A DNA stretch of 64,000 bases from Saxidomus purpurata (lineage: Eukaryota > Mollusca > Bivalvia > Venerida > Veneridae): NCBI GenBank assembly GCA_022818135.1, contig JAFMSR010000017.1:754002-818001 (forward strand), read 5' to 3'. This document shows, one piece after another, positions 21,967-32,301 of the stretch (its first letter is position 1; the number at the start of each line of letters is the position of its first letter). The notes below the pieces were generated by a model. That model was not told where the DNA came from and did not search any database. It saw only the letters and a list, made by a program, of their open reading frames with translations. The translations under genes were made by a program, and so were the position numbers.

Positions 21967-22628
21967 AATGACGTCTTTTCTGGTTGAAACACAATCATTA
22001 ACTGATGTGGTAACACTTTCGTGCGCAGTTTATACAATGGGTTAGAGAGGGGTGATAAATCAATGATCAAATACCCATACTTTTGATCCGTTGCTTTTCG
22101 ATAGGCATCCATAAAATACTTAAGTTTACCAGGGAACATCTGTCGCCCCAGTGTTTGAACCTGTAGTTCATCTCTTTGATTTTTGAATAATATAATATAT
22201 TGTGTATTTAGTGAAATACTTCTGTATTCTTTCGTTGAATTATACGCATTTTGGCTGATGAAAAAAGGGGAAAAATTAAAATGATGGCTATACTGGCAAT
22301 AAATATCAACAATGTCAGCGCTTTTAGCTGCTTTTTGCATTAAATCATCTAAAACAAGTAATTCATGTCCAGGAACTTCCATGTTCCATGTTTCCAACAT
22401 ATCTCTTGTAGGCAAACCTTCATAAAAATGTATATTTTTCACTTCCATTTTCATTTTGTCAAACAAAGGCTGATAAATGCTATAACAGTAATAGACAGCC
22501 TTTGGAGGGTCTGTAAATGATCCATCAGAATATTTTAGAAGTTCCGCAACAAAAGTGCTTTTGCCTACACCAGTGGCGCCAATGACTAGGAAAGTGGCGG
22601 GAGATTCAAATTTCACTAAACTTTCCAT
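21954..22628 (-). CDS. FtsK/HerA (A32-like) genome-packaging ATPase
   Basis: 224 aa. Walker A GATGVGKST at about residues 17-25 and Walker B LLVLDDL at about 90-96, followed by a sensor-type SQNAYNS. This spacing and length are those of Polinton packaging ATPases, which pump DNA into the capsid. The start at 22628 gives MESLVKFESP, short before the P-loop as expected. The frame is intact. It is divergently placed relative to the integrase block and leads the minus-strand block. Confidence 0.92.
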   Translation of the reverse strand: MESLVKFESPATFLVIGATGVGKSTFVAELLKYSDGSFTDPPKAVYYCYSIYQPLFDKMKMEVKNIHFYEGLPTRDMLETWNMEVPGHELLVLDDLMQKAAKSADIVDIYCQYSHHFNFSPFFISQNAYNSTKEYRSISLNTQYIILFKNQRDELQVQTLGRQMFPGKLKYFMDAYRKATDQKYGYLIIDLSPLSNPLYKLRTKVLPHQLMIVFQPEKTSLWTH

Positions 22629-23129
22629 GATGTGTTTGTCACAAAGGCTCGTTTTGAAATGTACTTACGTTCTCAAAATCATCATAGTATACCTTAATAA
22701 GGTCATATTAAGAAAATAGAAAACACGGTTTTTATGAATACATATTTTATTTTTATCCATTTTTGGAGAACTATATGCTATAACATAATCATATATAGGT
22801 AACATATAGAGAATAAAATATTTTTACATTTTTTTCTTCATACATTCTATACATGTAAAAAAAGGAAGAATTATAACATAGTACGTAATCATTGAAAGTT
22901 AAATATAAGTTTATGTGTAGAATATAGATATTACAAATATTCGTGCACATACGGAAAATACAATGCAAACATACAAACAAGACGAATTTTGATGCAAGGC
23001 ATCAAAGACGCCGCGCATGTTTTTTTAAGCATGGCTGGGAGATGGGCACTGGGGCAGGTTTCTATATAAAATGTGCGTGGTAAACATCAGCGAACCCTTT
23101 TTTACTACATAAAATGATCATTACCTCTG
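22629..23129. other. AT-rich intergenic region upstream of ATPase
   Basis: No supported ORF. Runs of A/T and a TATATAAAATG-like stretch near 23060 are present, but no promoter can be assigned. Confidence 0.4.
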
Positions 23130-23712
23130 TCACGGACCTATATACACATTATGTTAATTATGTTATATGTTTTTATTCATCCTTGTAATGATATATGCAA
23201 ATAAAAAGATTTTAAATGATTTTCTAGTTTCTGTTTTTTATTTTCATTCACTCATGGGAATTTGCGTAACTGGAATGCAGATAAGTTGTTAAACTGTCAA
23301 AGAACTTGAACAAAAAATAACGCTAAAATTTATCGAACTATTTAAATACAAAACAAGAAAAGTAATACTTTTCTCTAATAAAGATCTTTCATTTCAACAC
23401 GGACCTATACACATGTGTATATAGGTCCGTGATTGCAATGATTTTGGGTTTTAATACCGTCTAAGGGAGGTAATCGTTACAACATAAAGTACACACTAAG
23501 TAACATCGAACTAATTCGCTTAAAATCTAACGTATCATTCTAAAATTACACATATTCAACAAATACATTAATTTTTATCATTTAGAATAATAAAAAGTGT
23601 ATTTAACATAAAAAAAACTATTGAATTAAGACTTGTTTCCGGTAATCTCATTTGTTTTTGGTTGTTTCCGGTAAAAAGTTGTTTTCGGTAATCAGTAATA
23701 TACCGGTCCGTG
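23130..23712. mobile_element. MITE with CACGGACC/GGTCCGTG ends
   Basis: Left end CACGGACCTATATACAC (23131), right end ACCGGTCCGTG (23712), flanked by CCTCTG at 23124-23129 and 23713-23718. A near-palindromic internal copy (CACGGACCTATACACATGTG ... GTCCGTG) lies at about 23399-23432, so two ends may have joined head to head. No ORF. It is inserted in a non-coding part of the Polinton. Confidence 0.5.
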
Positions 23713-24705
23713 CCTCTGCGTATTTAGCTGTATTATCCTTTTTGTTTATGCAACTGATTTATAAAAATAAATTAGCATAATACTAAACCCTTATGTAACT
23801 TCCATATTGTTTGTCTATTGTGATAATTAAATACCTCTTTTCTCACAACATTAATTATTTTCAGATGCTAATTTTACACTGGCTATTTTTAAATACGAAG
23901 GAACTGATACACAAAACTATTTATAACCATGGTTCCTCCCACAATTTCACTGACTACAGGTCGGTTAATTGGAAGCAGAGGCAAAAACCTGTGCAAATAT
24001 AATTTACACCGGGTCTAAATATTGTGAAAAAGAACTATCTGTAAAACAGATATACCTGCCCCTCCCTCCCTGTAGCTGGTAATGTGGATTTTTCTTTCTT
24101 TCTATTCCCGAAGCATATACACTCCAGCAATATGGCGGAAAGAAATGAAATCCACATGATTAATTATGCTGTGACGTATACATTTTACAGAACTTCCATT
24201 GGCTGATTATTGTTTTTGTTTACAAATGATGGAATGGAATTCCGTTAGGGCCCTACGTATTGCATAGTTGGGTGAACGGTTTTTCTTTACAGTTATAGTT
24301 TAATATGTAGTAATTAAGATGGGTTTTCATTGATTTTTCACGTTGGCGCCATGTATTCTATTACCTGAGTGTTTTAAGATAGCAAAACATCTTCCGAATC
24401 TTTTTTTCTGAGCTTTGATGAATCGGGTCGTAAGGTCCGTAAACAAAGCTATAAAAAACCCGTGGTCTACGAGTTTGTGGAAAAGTTATTAAATACTCAT
24501 TAAATGTGTCCAAAGTTTTGAAATAAGGGAAGGAGACATGTGTATTTTGTATTGTATTGTTTTTTTAATGACTTAATACAATTTAATGATTCATAAAAGT
24601 CATTTTTCATACATAGAACATAATTTAGATTTACAATAATAATGTTGGCTGCTCCCTATTCGATTATGCAACCCCATGGTACAAATTTGAAACCTATTCA
24701 ATACT
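23713..24705. other. AT-rich non-coding region of Polinton right arm
   Basis: No convincing ORF on either strand. It contains a GGAATTCCGTTAGGGCCC patch near 24235 and ordinary AT-rich sequence. Confidence 0.4.
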
Positions 24706-24730
24706 GACGCCGCCGTTCAACGGCGGCGTC
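24706..24730. repeat. Perfect GC-rich inverted repeat
   Basis: GACGCCGCCGTT, one C, AACGGCGGCGTC: 12 bp each side in an otherwise AT-rich region. It lies about 65 bp past the 3' end of the BIR gene block and is bracketed by direct repeats GAAACCTATTCAA. It could be a transcript-end or replication structure, or a CpG relic. Confidence 0.7.
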
Positions 24731-24796
24731 AACAAGCAAACAAAAACACGAAACCTATTCAACTATGACATTTTTACATAGTTTATTATATTTTCT

Positions 24797-25285
24797 TTAC
24801 TCTTTTTGAAAACGCCACTCTAGTTTTAAAAGTTGTGTGGCTAAATCTGTAATTCTTTGCTTCCATTTTTCATTTTTCATATCCGCTTCTCTCCAGTCAG
24901 TGCAGTGTAGTTTAAGTTTATATAGTTGTATCAATTCATCACTAACGTCCTCTACAGATCGTACTGCATCTTCCCATTCGGAAATGACATACTGTTCATC
25001 CACCGTTTTAATTATATCATCAAAGTACATTTGCACTAGTTCAATTTCTGTGTATATTAAACAACTGTGTTCCCTTTGAGATAAACCATTCGTTTTACAT
25101 CCGAAACAAGTGTTTTTAAAATGAGTTTTCATGTTGCTTATAACGGATCTAGCATAGAAAAAATCAAAATACGAATCCAACAACGGTACGAAGTTCACAT
25201 TCATATCCATTACGTCTAGGGATGCTTCAAATACCAATTTTTGAAAGGTGTATACAAGGTATATCCTTGTGTTGACTGCTTCGAG
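24797..25285 (-). CDS. Cys/His-containing protein downstream of BIR
   Basis: A frame open from about 25285 to 24797. Recognisable features are MKTHFKNTCFGCKTNGLSQ followed by a His-Ser-Cys-Leu, i.e. a possible C-x2-C...H-x-C zinc site, and a C-terminal Trp-rich helical region (WREADMKNEKWKQRITDL). It overlaps the BIR frame by about 70 bp in the -1 frame and has no good early ATG, so it may be the C-terminal part of one BIR protein separated by a frameshift. Function unknown. Confidence 0.5.
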   Translation of the reverse strand, partial: LEAVNTRIYLVYTFQKLVFEASLDVMDMNVNFVPLLDSYFDFFYARSVISNMKTHFKNTCFGCKTNGLSQREHSCLIYTEIELVQMYFDDIIKTVDEQYVISEWEDAVRSVEDVSDELIQLYKLKLHCTDWREADMKNEKWKQRITDLATQLLKLEWRFQKE

Positions 25286-25614
25286 TTAGAAGGAGAACTG
25301 AACGTGTTTGTGACGTCAAGCGAAGAAATAGCTTCTTGTTCCGATTTCCGTTCACCATAACCAATCATTTTCAAATAGATGCATGAAGGGCTCCATTTTT
25401 TATGTTCAGTTAGTGCTGAATCTTCTGTACACCATTGACACAAGCGAAGATCACAGGCAAAACATTTTACCAAATCAGATTCGTCTGTGTAAATAAATCC
25501 TGCCTCCGCCAATGAATATTTATCCGGAATAAGTTGCTCAGGCCACTTTACAAACGTCTTAAGTCTGTCCTCGTAAAACATATAACGTCCTGAACAAAAA
25601 CAAGAATTTGCCAT
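25216..25614 (-). CDS. BIR-domain (IAP-like) protein
   Basis: From the ATG at 25614 (MANSCFC; an upstream in-frame ATG at 25668 would add 18 residues). A single complete BIR domain: YEDRLKTFVKWP, LAEAGFIYTDESDLVKCFAC, then H and C with exact spacing C-x2-C-x16-H-x6-C. BIR domains bind caspases or IAP antagonists and are used by viruses and hosts to control apoptosis. No RING follows in this frame. The Ser/Thr-rich tail ends in a stop where a -1 frame takes over. Its place inside the Polinton, with the same strand as the ATPase block, suggests captured cargo. Domain certain; role inferred. Confidence 0.82.
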   Translation of the reverse strand: MANSCFCSGRYMFYEDRLKTFVKWPEQLIPDKYSLAEAGFIYTDESDLVKCFACDLRLCQWCTEDSALTEHKKWSPSCIYLKMIGYGERKSEQEAISSLDVTNTFSSPSNSKQSTQGYTLYTPFKNWYLKHP

Positions 25615-25668
25615 TGTTATTACTAAAGTGCCGTCTATACTACTTTTGACGATATGAAAAATAATCAT

Positions 25669-25875
25669 GTGTTTTTATATGTAGATTTTTAGTATTCTTT
25701 CCAATTTGAAAAATCATGAGGATTACATATTTTACATTTTAGGAAAGCGTACTGATTGTCATGAAATTCAATACATATTTCCTTACTTTCTTAATTTTGC
25801 GAGTCTGTACTTTCAACTTCTTCCCATTCCATCCACTCAAAATCTTGCGCTTGCGGTACAGGTAAATAGTCATTT
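25669..25875. other. Spacer between BIR and C2H2 genes
   Basis: No supported feature. Confidence 0.4.
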
Positions 25876-26172
25876 TTATACATTTCCTCCATTTCCCGCT
25901 CGAATAATCTGTTTCACATTCTGAAACATGTCATCGTTCGATAAAGGTGCGCCCGTCGCAAAACAACCGCAAGGTTCAAGAATAGTTTTGTGTTTGTGTG
26001 GACACTTCTTTATGGTACTGCCTTGAATCTGATAATGCTCACATGTCCCTTTGTCCGGAGTTTTATTTCCGAGTTCTGCTATACTTCTTTTTTCTGAATG
26101 AAACTTTGCGCGTAGGTGACGTTTCCAATGCTTTTCCGTCAGCCACTTTTTACATACTTCACAGTATTTCAT
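25876..26172 (-). CDS. C2H2-type zinc-finger protein
   Basis: 98 aa. It begins MKYCEVCKKWLTEKHWKRHL and continues to a second His, a C2H2 finger with long spacing. A second Cys/His cluster follows (TCEHYQIQ, KKCPHKH, EPCGCF). The ATG overlaps the stop of the upstream frame (ATGA), a typical compact-virus arrangement. Probably nucleic-acid binding or regulatory. The intact frame contrasts with the damaged neighbours upstream. Confidence 0.6.
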   Translation of the reverse strand: MKYCEVCKKWLTEKHWKRHLRAKFHSEKRSIAELGNKTPDKGTCEHYQIQGSTIKKCPHKHKTILEPCGCFATGAPLSNDDMFQNVKQIIRAGNGGNV

Positions 26173-26387
26173 CCTGTTATTTCATTTAGAAACGATGTTA
26201 AAAACTGAAAACTCACTTCAGACTCACAAATGGTCTCATATATGTGAAACGGTAATGAAATACTTTGTTTTCCTTTCACAATGACAACTTTAACACCCTT
26301 TTTTGCTTTACGTAAAATCACAGAAATATCTTCATTGACACGGCACCTTATTCTGTTATTAAGTCGCAGTGTATAGACTGAAATGTA
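26169..26387 (-). pseudogene. Decayed ORF upstream of the C2H2 gene
   Basis: Seventy-odd codons, containing NEDISVILRKAKKGVKVVIV and GKQSISLPFHIYETI, end in TGA overlapping the next ATG. A TGA at 26388-26390 precedes it in frame with further coding-like sequence beyond, so the 5' part seems broken. No family recognised. Confidence 0.35.
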
Positions 26388-26460
26388 TCACTTTCTATAT
26401 GAAAGTTCACTCTGTTCAGTTGTGCTTGTGTCATTGTCCAACTTATCTAAATAACAATGT

Positions 26461-26628
26461 TACTCGTGACAATACAATGCTTGATCGATTGAACGTTTAC
26501 ATTCGCTACATATTCTATAAATGACAACACTGTTGAATATTTCTTCCTGAATTAACACCGTAACTTCTCTTTTTACAAAAGAAGCAAAAGCGTATATCAG
26601 TGACACCACTGTCTTTTAAAAACGACAT
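26461..26628 (-). pseudogene. Small CxxC/CxxC zinc-binding ORF, frameshifted
   Basis: Starts MSFLKDSGVTDIRFCFFCKK. A one-base change in the run TGTAAAAAGAGAAG moves the plausible continuation to another frame, where a second pair (RICSECKRS) and a terminal C.H are found before a TAA at 26461. The two pairs would form a small treble-clef or ribbon fold. A sequencing or assembly error in the A-run is an alternative. Confidence 0.4.
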
Positions 26629-26687
26629 GTTTTACGCTTCATTTAACAAAGGGTCAGACTTGTCTATATCATCTTTTACCATACAGT

Positions 26688-26873
26688 TCATACATCGTCG
26701 AAACCTGGCAAATTCTTTAAAATTTTAACATATGATAGAGTTTCCTCGCTTTGCTTTGTTGTAACAAATAACGCAAATGAAAACATAGCTGCACACATTT
26801 TACATTTAAACATTAATTCGTGTGCGGCAAGGTTTGGAAAATAGTGAAATCCTACTTCACAATACATTTTCAT
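26688..26873 (-). CDS. Small Cys-containing ORF
   Basis: 61 aa with MYCEV and FKCKMCAAMFSFALF. It lies in the same strand series as the neighbours, 17 bp after the previous frame end. Too short for family assignment; a CxxC pair and the context are the only support. Confidence 0.35.
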   Translation of the reverse strand: MKMYCEVGFHYFPNLAAHELMFKCKMCAAMFSFALFVTTKQSEETLSYVKILKNLPGFDDV

Positions 26874-26890
26874 ATATACACAACTATTAC

Positions 26891-27123
26891 TTACATTCTA
26901 ATCAAGTCTCTGTAAGTTCTCTCTAACAGTCTTCTTGGTCCTTTTAAAATATAATCACACGGTACATCTTCAGCATTAAAATCGCTTCTGTCAATATAGG
27001 ACACTTTTTACAGTTTAAACATTTGTACATCCAAATGTGTTGTCTTGCTTCAGATATATAGCCATGTTCCTTAATCAACGTTAACCGCTCGCTTTCACAT
27101 CTTGGACATTCAGTTATGACCAT
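26891..27123 (-). pseudogene. Zinc-ribbon-like ORF, frameshifted
   Basis: MVITECPRCESERL and YKCLNCKKC give two CxxC pairs spaced about 30 residues. The annotated frame soon ends, but after TGTAAAAAGTG another frame continues open to TAA at 26891 with a charged stretch (CDYILKGPRRLLERTYRD), suggesting a one-base loss in the A-run. Looks like a former about 75-aa zinc-ribbon protein. Confidence 0.4.
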
Positions 27124-27161
27124 GTTTATTTTAAAGTTGATAACAAATGAAAAATTATTGT

Positions 27162-29665
27162 TTATTTTTGTTGTCTTAAATAGCGTCTTAGTAGTTTACG
27201 TTCACACGAAAAACAATTCTCATTAATGTAAAAATCATGTGATGAATGAGTATAGTCTTGAAACCACCAAATGCAATACCTTAAAGGGAACCGAAAGTCA
27301 AAAAAAAATTTATTCCCATGTTGTAGTCCGTACAATTTTATACAGAATCGCTTATTTGCAATCAAAATTAATGCGATATTAATTTTGTTATACTTGATTT
27401 AAAACGTCAAATTTTAGGCGGTCGCTCGCTCAATGTAATTCGCCATATTTGCTTTATTGAGTCACGTGACCCACTATGTGTGACGTCACACTGCACTGAT
27501 CAGTATCAGCGGCCAGCGAGCGCTACCTTTTCTTTTAATTGCTGATAGTATATATGTGACATTTTCCTTTGATCCATAACAAATAATTTTTTTATTATCT
27601 ATAACGAGCTTCTTTACCATTGATGGCCTTTCAGTTTTCACGACAAATTTCTTGCGATCCTACATAATTAAGATTTTTTTAGGGACCGATAATTGCAGCG
27701 CAATTTTCACCCATTTCTTATAAACAAATGAGGCAAAATGCGAAGATTAATTTCAATTTACGTCAAAAGTATTTGTGCAGCATTTGTTGCAAGTATAACA
27801 CATATTTTATAATGGGTGATCACGGACTTGTGCCGTATAATTTTGAATACATGGAGGAAGAACTGCATTCTCTAGAGGAAATTATGCAAACTTAATACAC
27901 CCCAGATCCCTCTTTATTACATGGGGACAAAATATAGATCGTGTTAAAATCATTTATATATTATCGCTTCATATATTAATCTTGATTGTTCTTTTTTTTC
28001 AAGTTGTACCGAGTCAATTTTAATGCATGTGATGCAATAAACTTACATGTGGTTATACCTAGTTAGTGTTTTTTGTACATGCTAAAAGTGCCCCTAGAAT
28101 GCACCAGATGCAATGTTAGATTTCAATTTTTTCCGGGGGGAACCCCCTAGCACAACCGTGCATATACTTTATTTTTATCCAGGTACGCCTCTGCATAGAA
28201 AAACGTTTGATCAGAGTACATAAATTTTGTCATCAATAGCAAAAATGATGTTTTTTACCAAGGTATATATATGTTAGATGACTAAATAATATTTTTATGC
28301 AAACTTGATCATACATTATAAATGTAACTCGAAAGTAGGTGACAAATAATGTATATGTATAAACTTTATATCGGCCTATCATTCATTAAATATATGGTTA
28401 GTTTTAATCAAAGTGATAAATTCATATGTAATTTACCTCGATCGTTCACATCCCAAAATGTTGCATAATTAAATATTGGGCACTATGCATTTTGTTGTGT
28501 AATTATCAAATGCATTTGACCACTGACTGACTGATTGGATTTGACCAGTGTGCAATATGCAATAATGTTTGTTGACAGGGGGTCGCCAATTAACAACAAA
28601 TCATATCGCATCCTTTGTTGTGAAATATGCCCTTGGGCTATATCCAATCAAATTCCTTCAATTGTAAGATCTACGCTAATTATTTACCATGGCAACGTTG
28701 TCAAAATGAGATATTGTTTGTGCAGTTTGATTTATTGAAAGCGAAAATTAAAATTTAAGGAAGATCTCAGCTTTCAGTGTTCCGCAACATGTAAGTATCT
28801 TCTATATTATCTTTTTCACATTTACTGTTACTACATGACTTTTTGAAATTATTTTGAATATAAATGTCAGCCCTTTATATAGACTAGAATCTAGATCTAA
28901 AAAACAAATTTGTGTCTAAAATAATATCATATGGTCCTCTAATAAAATACGTTTTGTGACAGTAGTTTCAACCTAACATTCTCGTATAATGATGTGTTTC
29001 GGCATGATTTTAGTTATACGAGAAAAGTTGTGCACTTGGGAAAATCTATATCAAGATAGGATAAATGTGTAACAAATAAATTCTTAATCTTAATATTAGA
29101 AACTTAAAGAAACTAATTAAAATATACAGATCATTTCACAAAGGCCGAATTTGAAATGCATTTTCTGTGTTGTCATGCATGATATTTTACCGAACGTCAT
29201 TAAACAATAATTTTCAAGATTTTTGTAAGAAAAACCTGACATAAACATCGTTAAGACATTGAAATAAGTAAAAATGTATTATATGAAATGGTTTGCCTCA
29301 AAACAACCGACTTCCAATTAGCAGGTGCGTGAAAGACCTAAATGTACTTCCGTAATTTAGACAGCGCAGTGTTACGTCACATCTGGTTACTTGGCGCAGG
29401 CGCAATAAGGCTTTAAAGCTATCAATGGCGGCGTCTGTATACCAGGTGGAAATCACGCAATTTCAATGAAAAATTAAATAAATTATTAAAACGCAGGTGA
29501 CCACATTCAAACGCATTTTCGGAAATGAAATAAAATGAAAGGCCCGTTTGAATTTCGCTGTCGAGTTTTCTGACTTTCGGTACCCTTTAAACCACACGAT
29601 ACACAATTTAACCATACTAATTTCTGTTTGATTCTCAAATTGTTTCTAACATCAGTATATGCCAT
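27162..29665 (-). pseudogene. Zinc-ribbon ORF split by a TTAA-flanked insertion
   Basis: The 3' part (27162-27280) ends YINENCFSCERKLLRRYLRQ. The 5' part (29665-29591) starts MAYTDVRNNLRIKQKLVW and carries NCVSCG. If 27285-29586 and one TTAA are ignored, the two parts are in the same frame, giving two CxxC pairs. So an intact gene of about 70 codons was interrupted by transposition. It lies just 3' of the nested Rep-B, which occupies its upstream region. Confidence 0.6.
27285..29586. mobile_element. TTAA-target (piggyBac-like) non-autonomous element
   Basis: 2,302 bp flanked by TTAA on both sides (27281-27284, 29587-29590). Terminal inverted repeats: left AGGGAACCGAAAGTCA, right (complement) AGGGTACCGAAAGTCA. 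A TTAA target is characteristic of the piggyBac superfamily, although the terminal bases are not the usual CCC. The interior is AT-rich, with GTGACGTCAC and GTCACGTGACC near 27460-27490, and has no transposase ORF. It splits the host zinc-ribbon ORF. Confidence 0.7.
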
Positions 29666-29671
29666 ATATAA

Positions 29672-32266
29672 CAAGAGCTGTCACATGACAGCACGCTCGA
29701 CTATTCGAAAGGTTGTTGGTAAAATGGGTTTTTTGTCAAAGAACAGGAGTATTGTGTAATTGTCTGTAAGAATTAAGGTCAAAGATATGAAACTTGTTCA
29801 AAGACCTTTGTAAATGTACATTACATTCAAAGCCTTACTCTGGATTCTGTAAGCCAAGTGGAGGGAGGAGGGGATAATTTCAAAGAAATACATAACCTTG
29901 TAAATTCGATCATGAATAACTCTGTAACTTTTCAAAATTGAAATGTATAGAATTAAAAAAGCATGACCGCTGCATGCTGCATAATTATTCTATGACATTT
30001 CAAAAGAAAGCCATTTCGAGTATTTCCATGTTAGTCTGGTAAAAACTGTGACAAAATTCTAAGTTAAAAGGGGCATAAATGTCAAAAATCAAAAACATTG
30101 GTGAAGATGTTGACAGTAAACATACATTTTAAGTCCATAAAAAAAATTAAAGTTAAAAAGGGGCATAAATCTGTCAAAAATCAAAACAGAGTTATGGGGA
30201 TTGTTTCCTCAGATGTAGATGTTGATGGTACACACATACTTTGAGTTTCAAGTCAATACCTTTGATAGTATTCAAAACATTTGACTTTATAAAATCTTTT
30301 ACCAAATATTCTAAGTAAAAAAGGGGCATAAATCTGTCAAAAATCAAAATAGAGTTATGGGGATTGTTTCCTCAGGTGTAGATGTTGATTGTAGACACAT
30401 ACTTTGAGTTTCAAGTCAATACCTTTGATAGTATTCAAGATATTTGAATTTATAAAAATCTTTAACAAAAAAATCTAAGTTAAAAAGGGGCATAAATCTG
30501 TCAAAATTCAAAACGGAGTTATGAGGATTGTTTCCTCAGGTGTAGATGCTGATGGTAAAGATATATTTTGAGTTTCAAGACAATACCTTTGATAATTTGC
30601 AAGATATTTGAATTTATAAAAAACTTTAACCAAAAATTCTAAGTTAAAAAGGGGCATAAATCTGTCAAAAATCAAAACAAAGTTATGGGGATTGTTTCCT
30701 CAGGTGTAGATGTTGATGGTAAACAAACAGTTTGAGTTTCAAGTCAATACCTTTGATAGTATTCAGGATATTTGACTTTATTAAAAACTTTAACCAAAAA
30801 TTCTAAGTTAAAAAGGGGCATAAATCTGTCAAAAATCAAAACAGAGTTATGAGGATTGTTTCCTCAGGTGTAGATGTTGATGGTAAAGATACATTTTGAG
30901 TTTCAAGTCAATACCTTTGATAATATGCAAGATATTAGAATTTATAAACAAGAGCTGTCCCTCCCAAGTGACGAATGCCCCCGAAAGAGGTGCCTCACAG
31001 TCTGTGTCCTCTCCATGTGCTCAATAAATGTGCTATGTAATTTTAAAATCCTTCCATGCATGACAGAGTAATCATGCATACAGTATTCCATTACTTTAAA
31101 CACTAAGTGTGACCTTGACCTTTGAGGTAGGGACTTGGGTCTTGCACGCGACACATCCGCTTGATGTGCTAGACATTTGTGCACAGTTATTTTAAAATCC
31201 TTCAAAGCATAATAAAGTTATAGTCCGGATACAAATGTATGCATATATACAGGATTCCATTACCTATAAACTCTAAGTGTGACCTTGACCTTTGTGGTAG
31301 GGATGTGGGTCATGCACGCGACACGTCGTCTTGATGTGCTAGACATTTGTGCCAAATTATTTTAAAATCCTTCAAGGCATGACAAAGTTACAGTCCGGAC
31401 ACGAATGTGTGCATATATGCTTATATAGAGGAATCCATTACCTTCAAACTCTAAGTATGACCTTGACCTTTGAGCTAGGGACGTGGGTCTTGCACGCGAC
31501 ACGTCATCTAGATGTGCTAGACATTTGTGCCAAGTTATTTTAAAATCCTTTAATGCATGACAAAGTTACAGTCTGGACACGAATGTGTGCATATATGCTT
31601 ATATGGAGGAATCCATTACCTTCAAACTCTAAGTATGACCTTGACCTTTGAGCTAGGGACGTGGGTCTTGCACGCGACACGTCGTCTTGATGTGCTAGAC
31701 ATGTGTGCCTAGTTATTTTAAAATCCTTCAATGCATGACAAAGTTACAGTCCGGACACGAATGTGTGCATATATAGAGGATTCCATAACCTTCATACTCC
31801 AAGTGTGACCTTCACCTTTGAGGTAGGGATGTGGGTCTTGCACGCGACACGTTGTCTTGATGTGCTAGACATGTGTGCCAAGTTATTTTAAAATCCTTCA
31901 ATGCATGACAAAGTTACAGTCCGGACACGAATTTGTAAGTGGGGACGCACGGACGGACGGACAGACGGACGGACAGACGGGACAGACGGTGCGATTTTAA
32001 TATGCCACCCTTCGGGGGCATAAAAACTTTAACCAAAAATTCTAAGTTAAAAAGGGGCATAAATCTGTCAAAAATCAAAACAGAGTTATGGGGATTGTTT
32101 CCTCAGGTGTAGATGTTGATGGTAAAGATATATTTTGAGTTTCAAGTCAATACCTTTGATAGTATTCAAGATATTTGACTTCATTAAAAACTTTAACCAA
32201 CGCAGACGCAGACGCCGACGCCGGGGCGAGTGCAATAGTCTCCTTATTCTTCGAATAGTCGAGCTA
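29672..32266. repeat. Rep-B element nested in Polinton
   Basis: Left CAAGAGCTGTCACATGACAG, right TTCTTCGAATAGTCGAGCTA, with about nine 155-165 bp internal units, same subfamily as 9737-11053. Interrupted by another element at 30959-32019. A GACGCAGACGCCGACGCC simple repeat precedes the right end. Confidence 0.78.
30959..32019. mobile_element. Third-level nested repeat (CAAGAGCTGTCCCTCC)
   Basis: Inserted in a Rep-B unit: ATAAA at 30954-30958 and 32020-32024 flank it, and intact units read TTTATAAAAAACTTTAACC. Internal tandem units of about 175 bp contain GACCTTGACCTTTGA and TTGATGTGCTAGACATTTGT. The right end is CCACCCTTCGGGGGC after a GGACGGACAGACGG simple repeat. No ORF is credible. Confidence 0.7.
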
Positions 32267-32301
32267 ATAAAATTATAATAGTGAAGTGTTATTCAACTAA
32301 C

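Noticed and set aside
24837..25079. 80-codon Ser-rich plus-strand frame
   Set aside because: Antisense of the ORF following the BIR gene.
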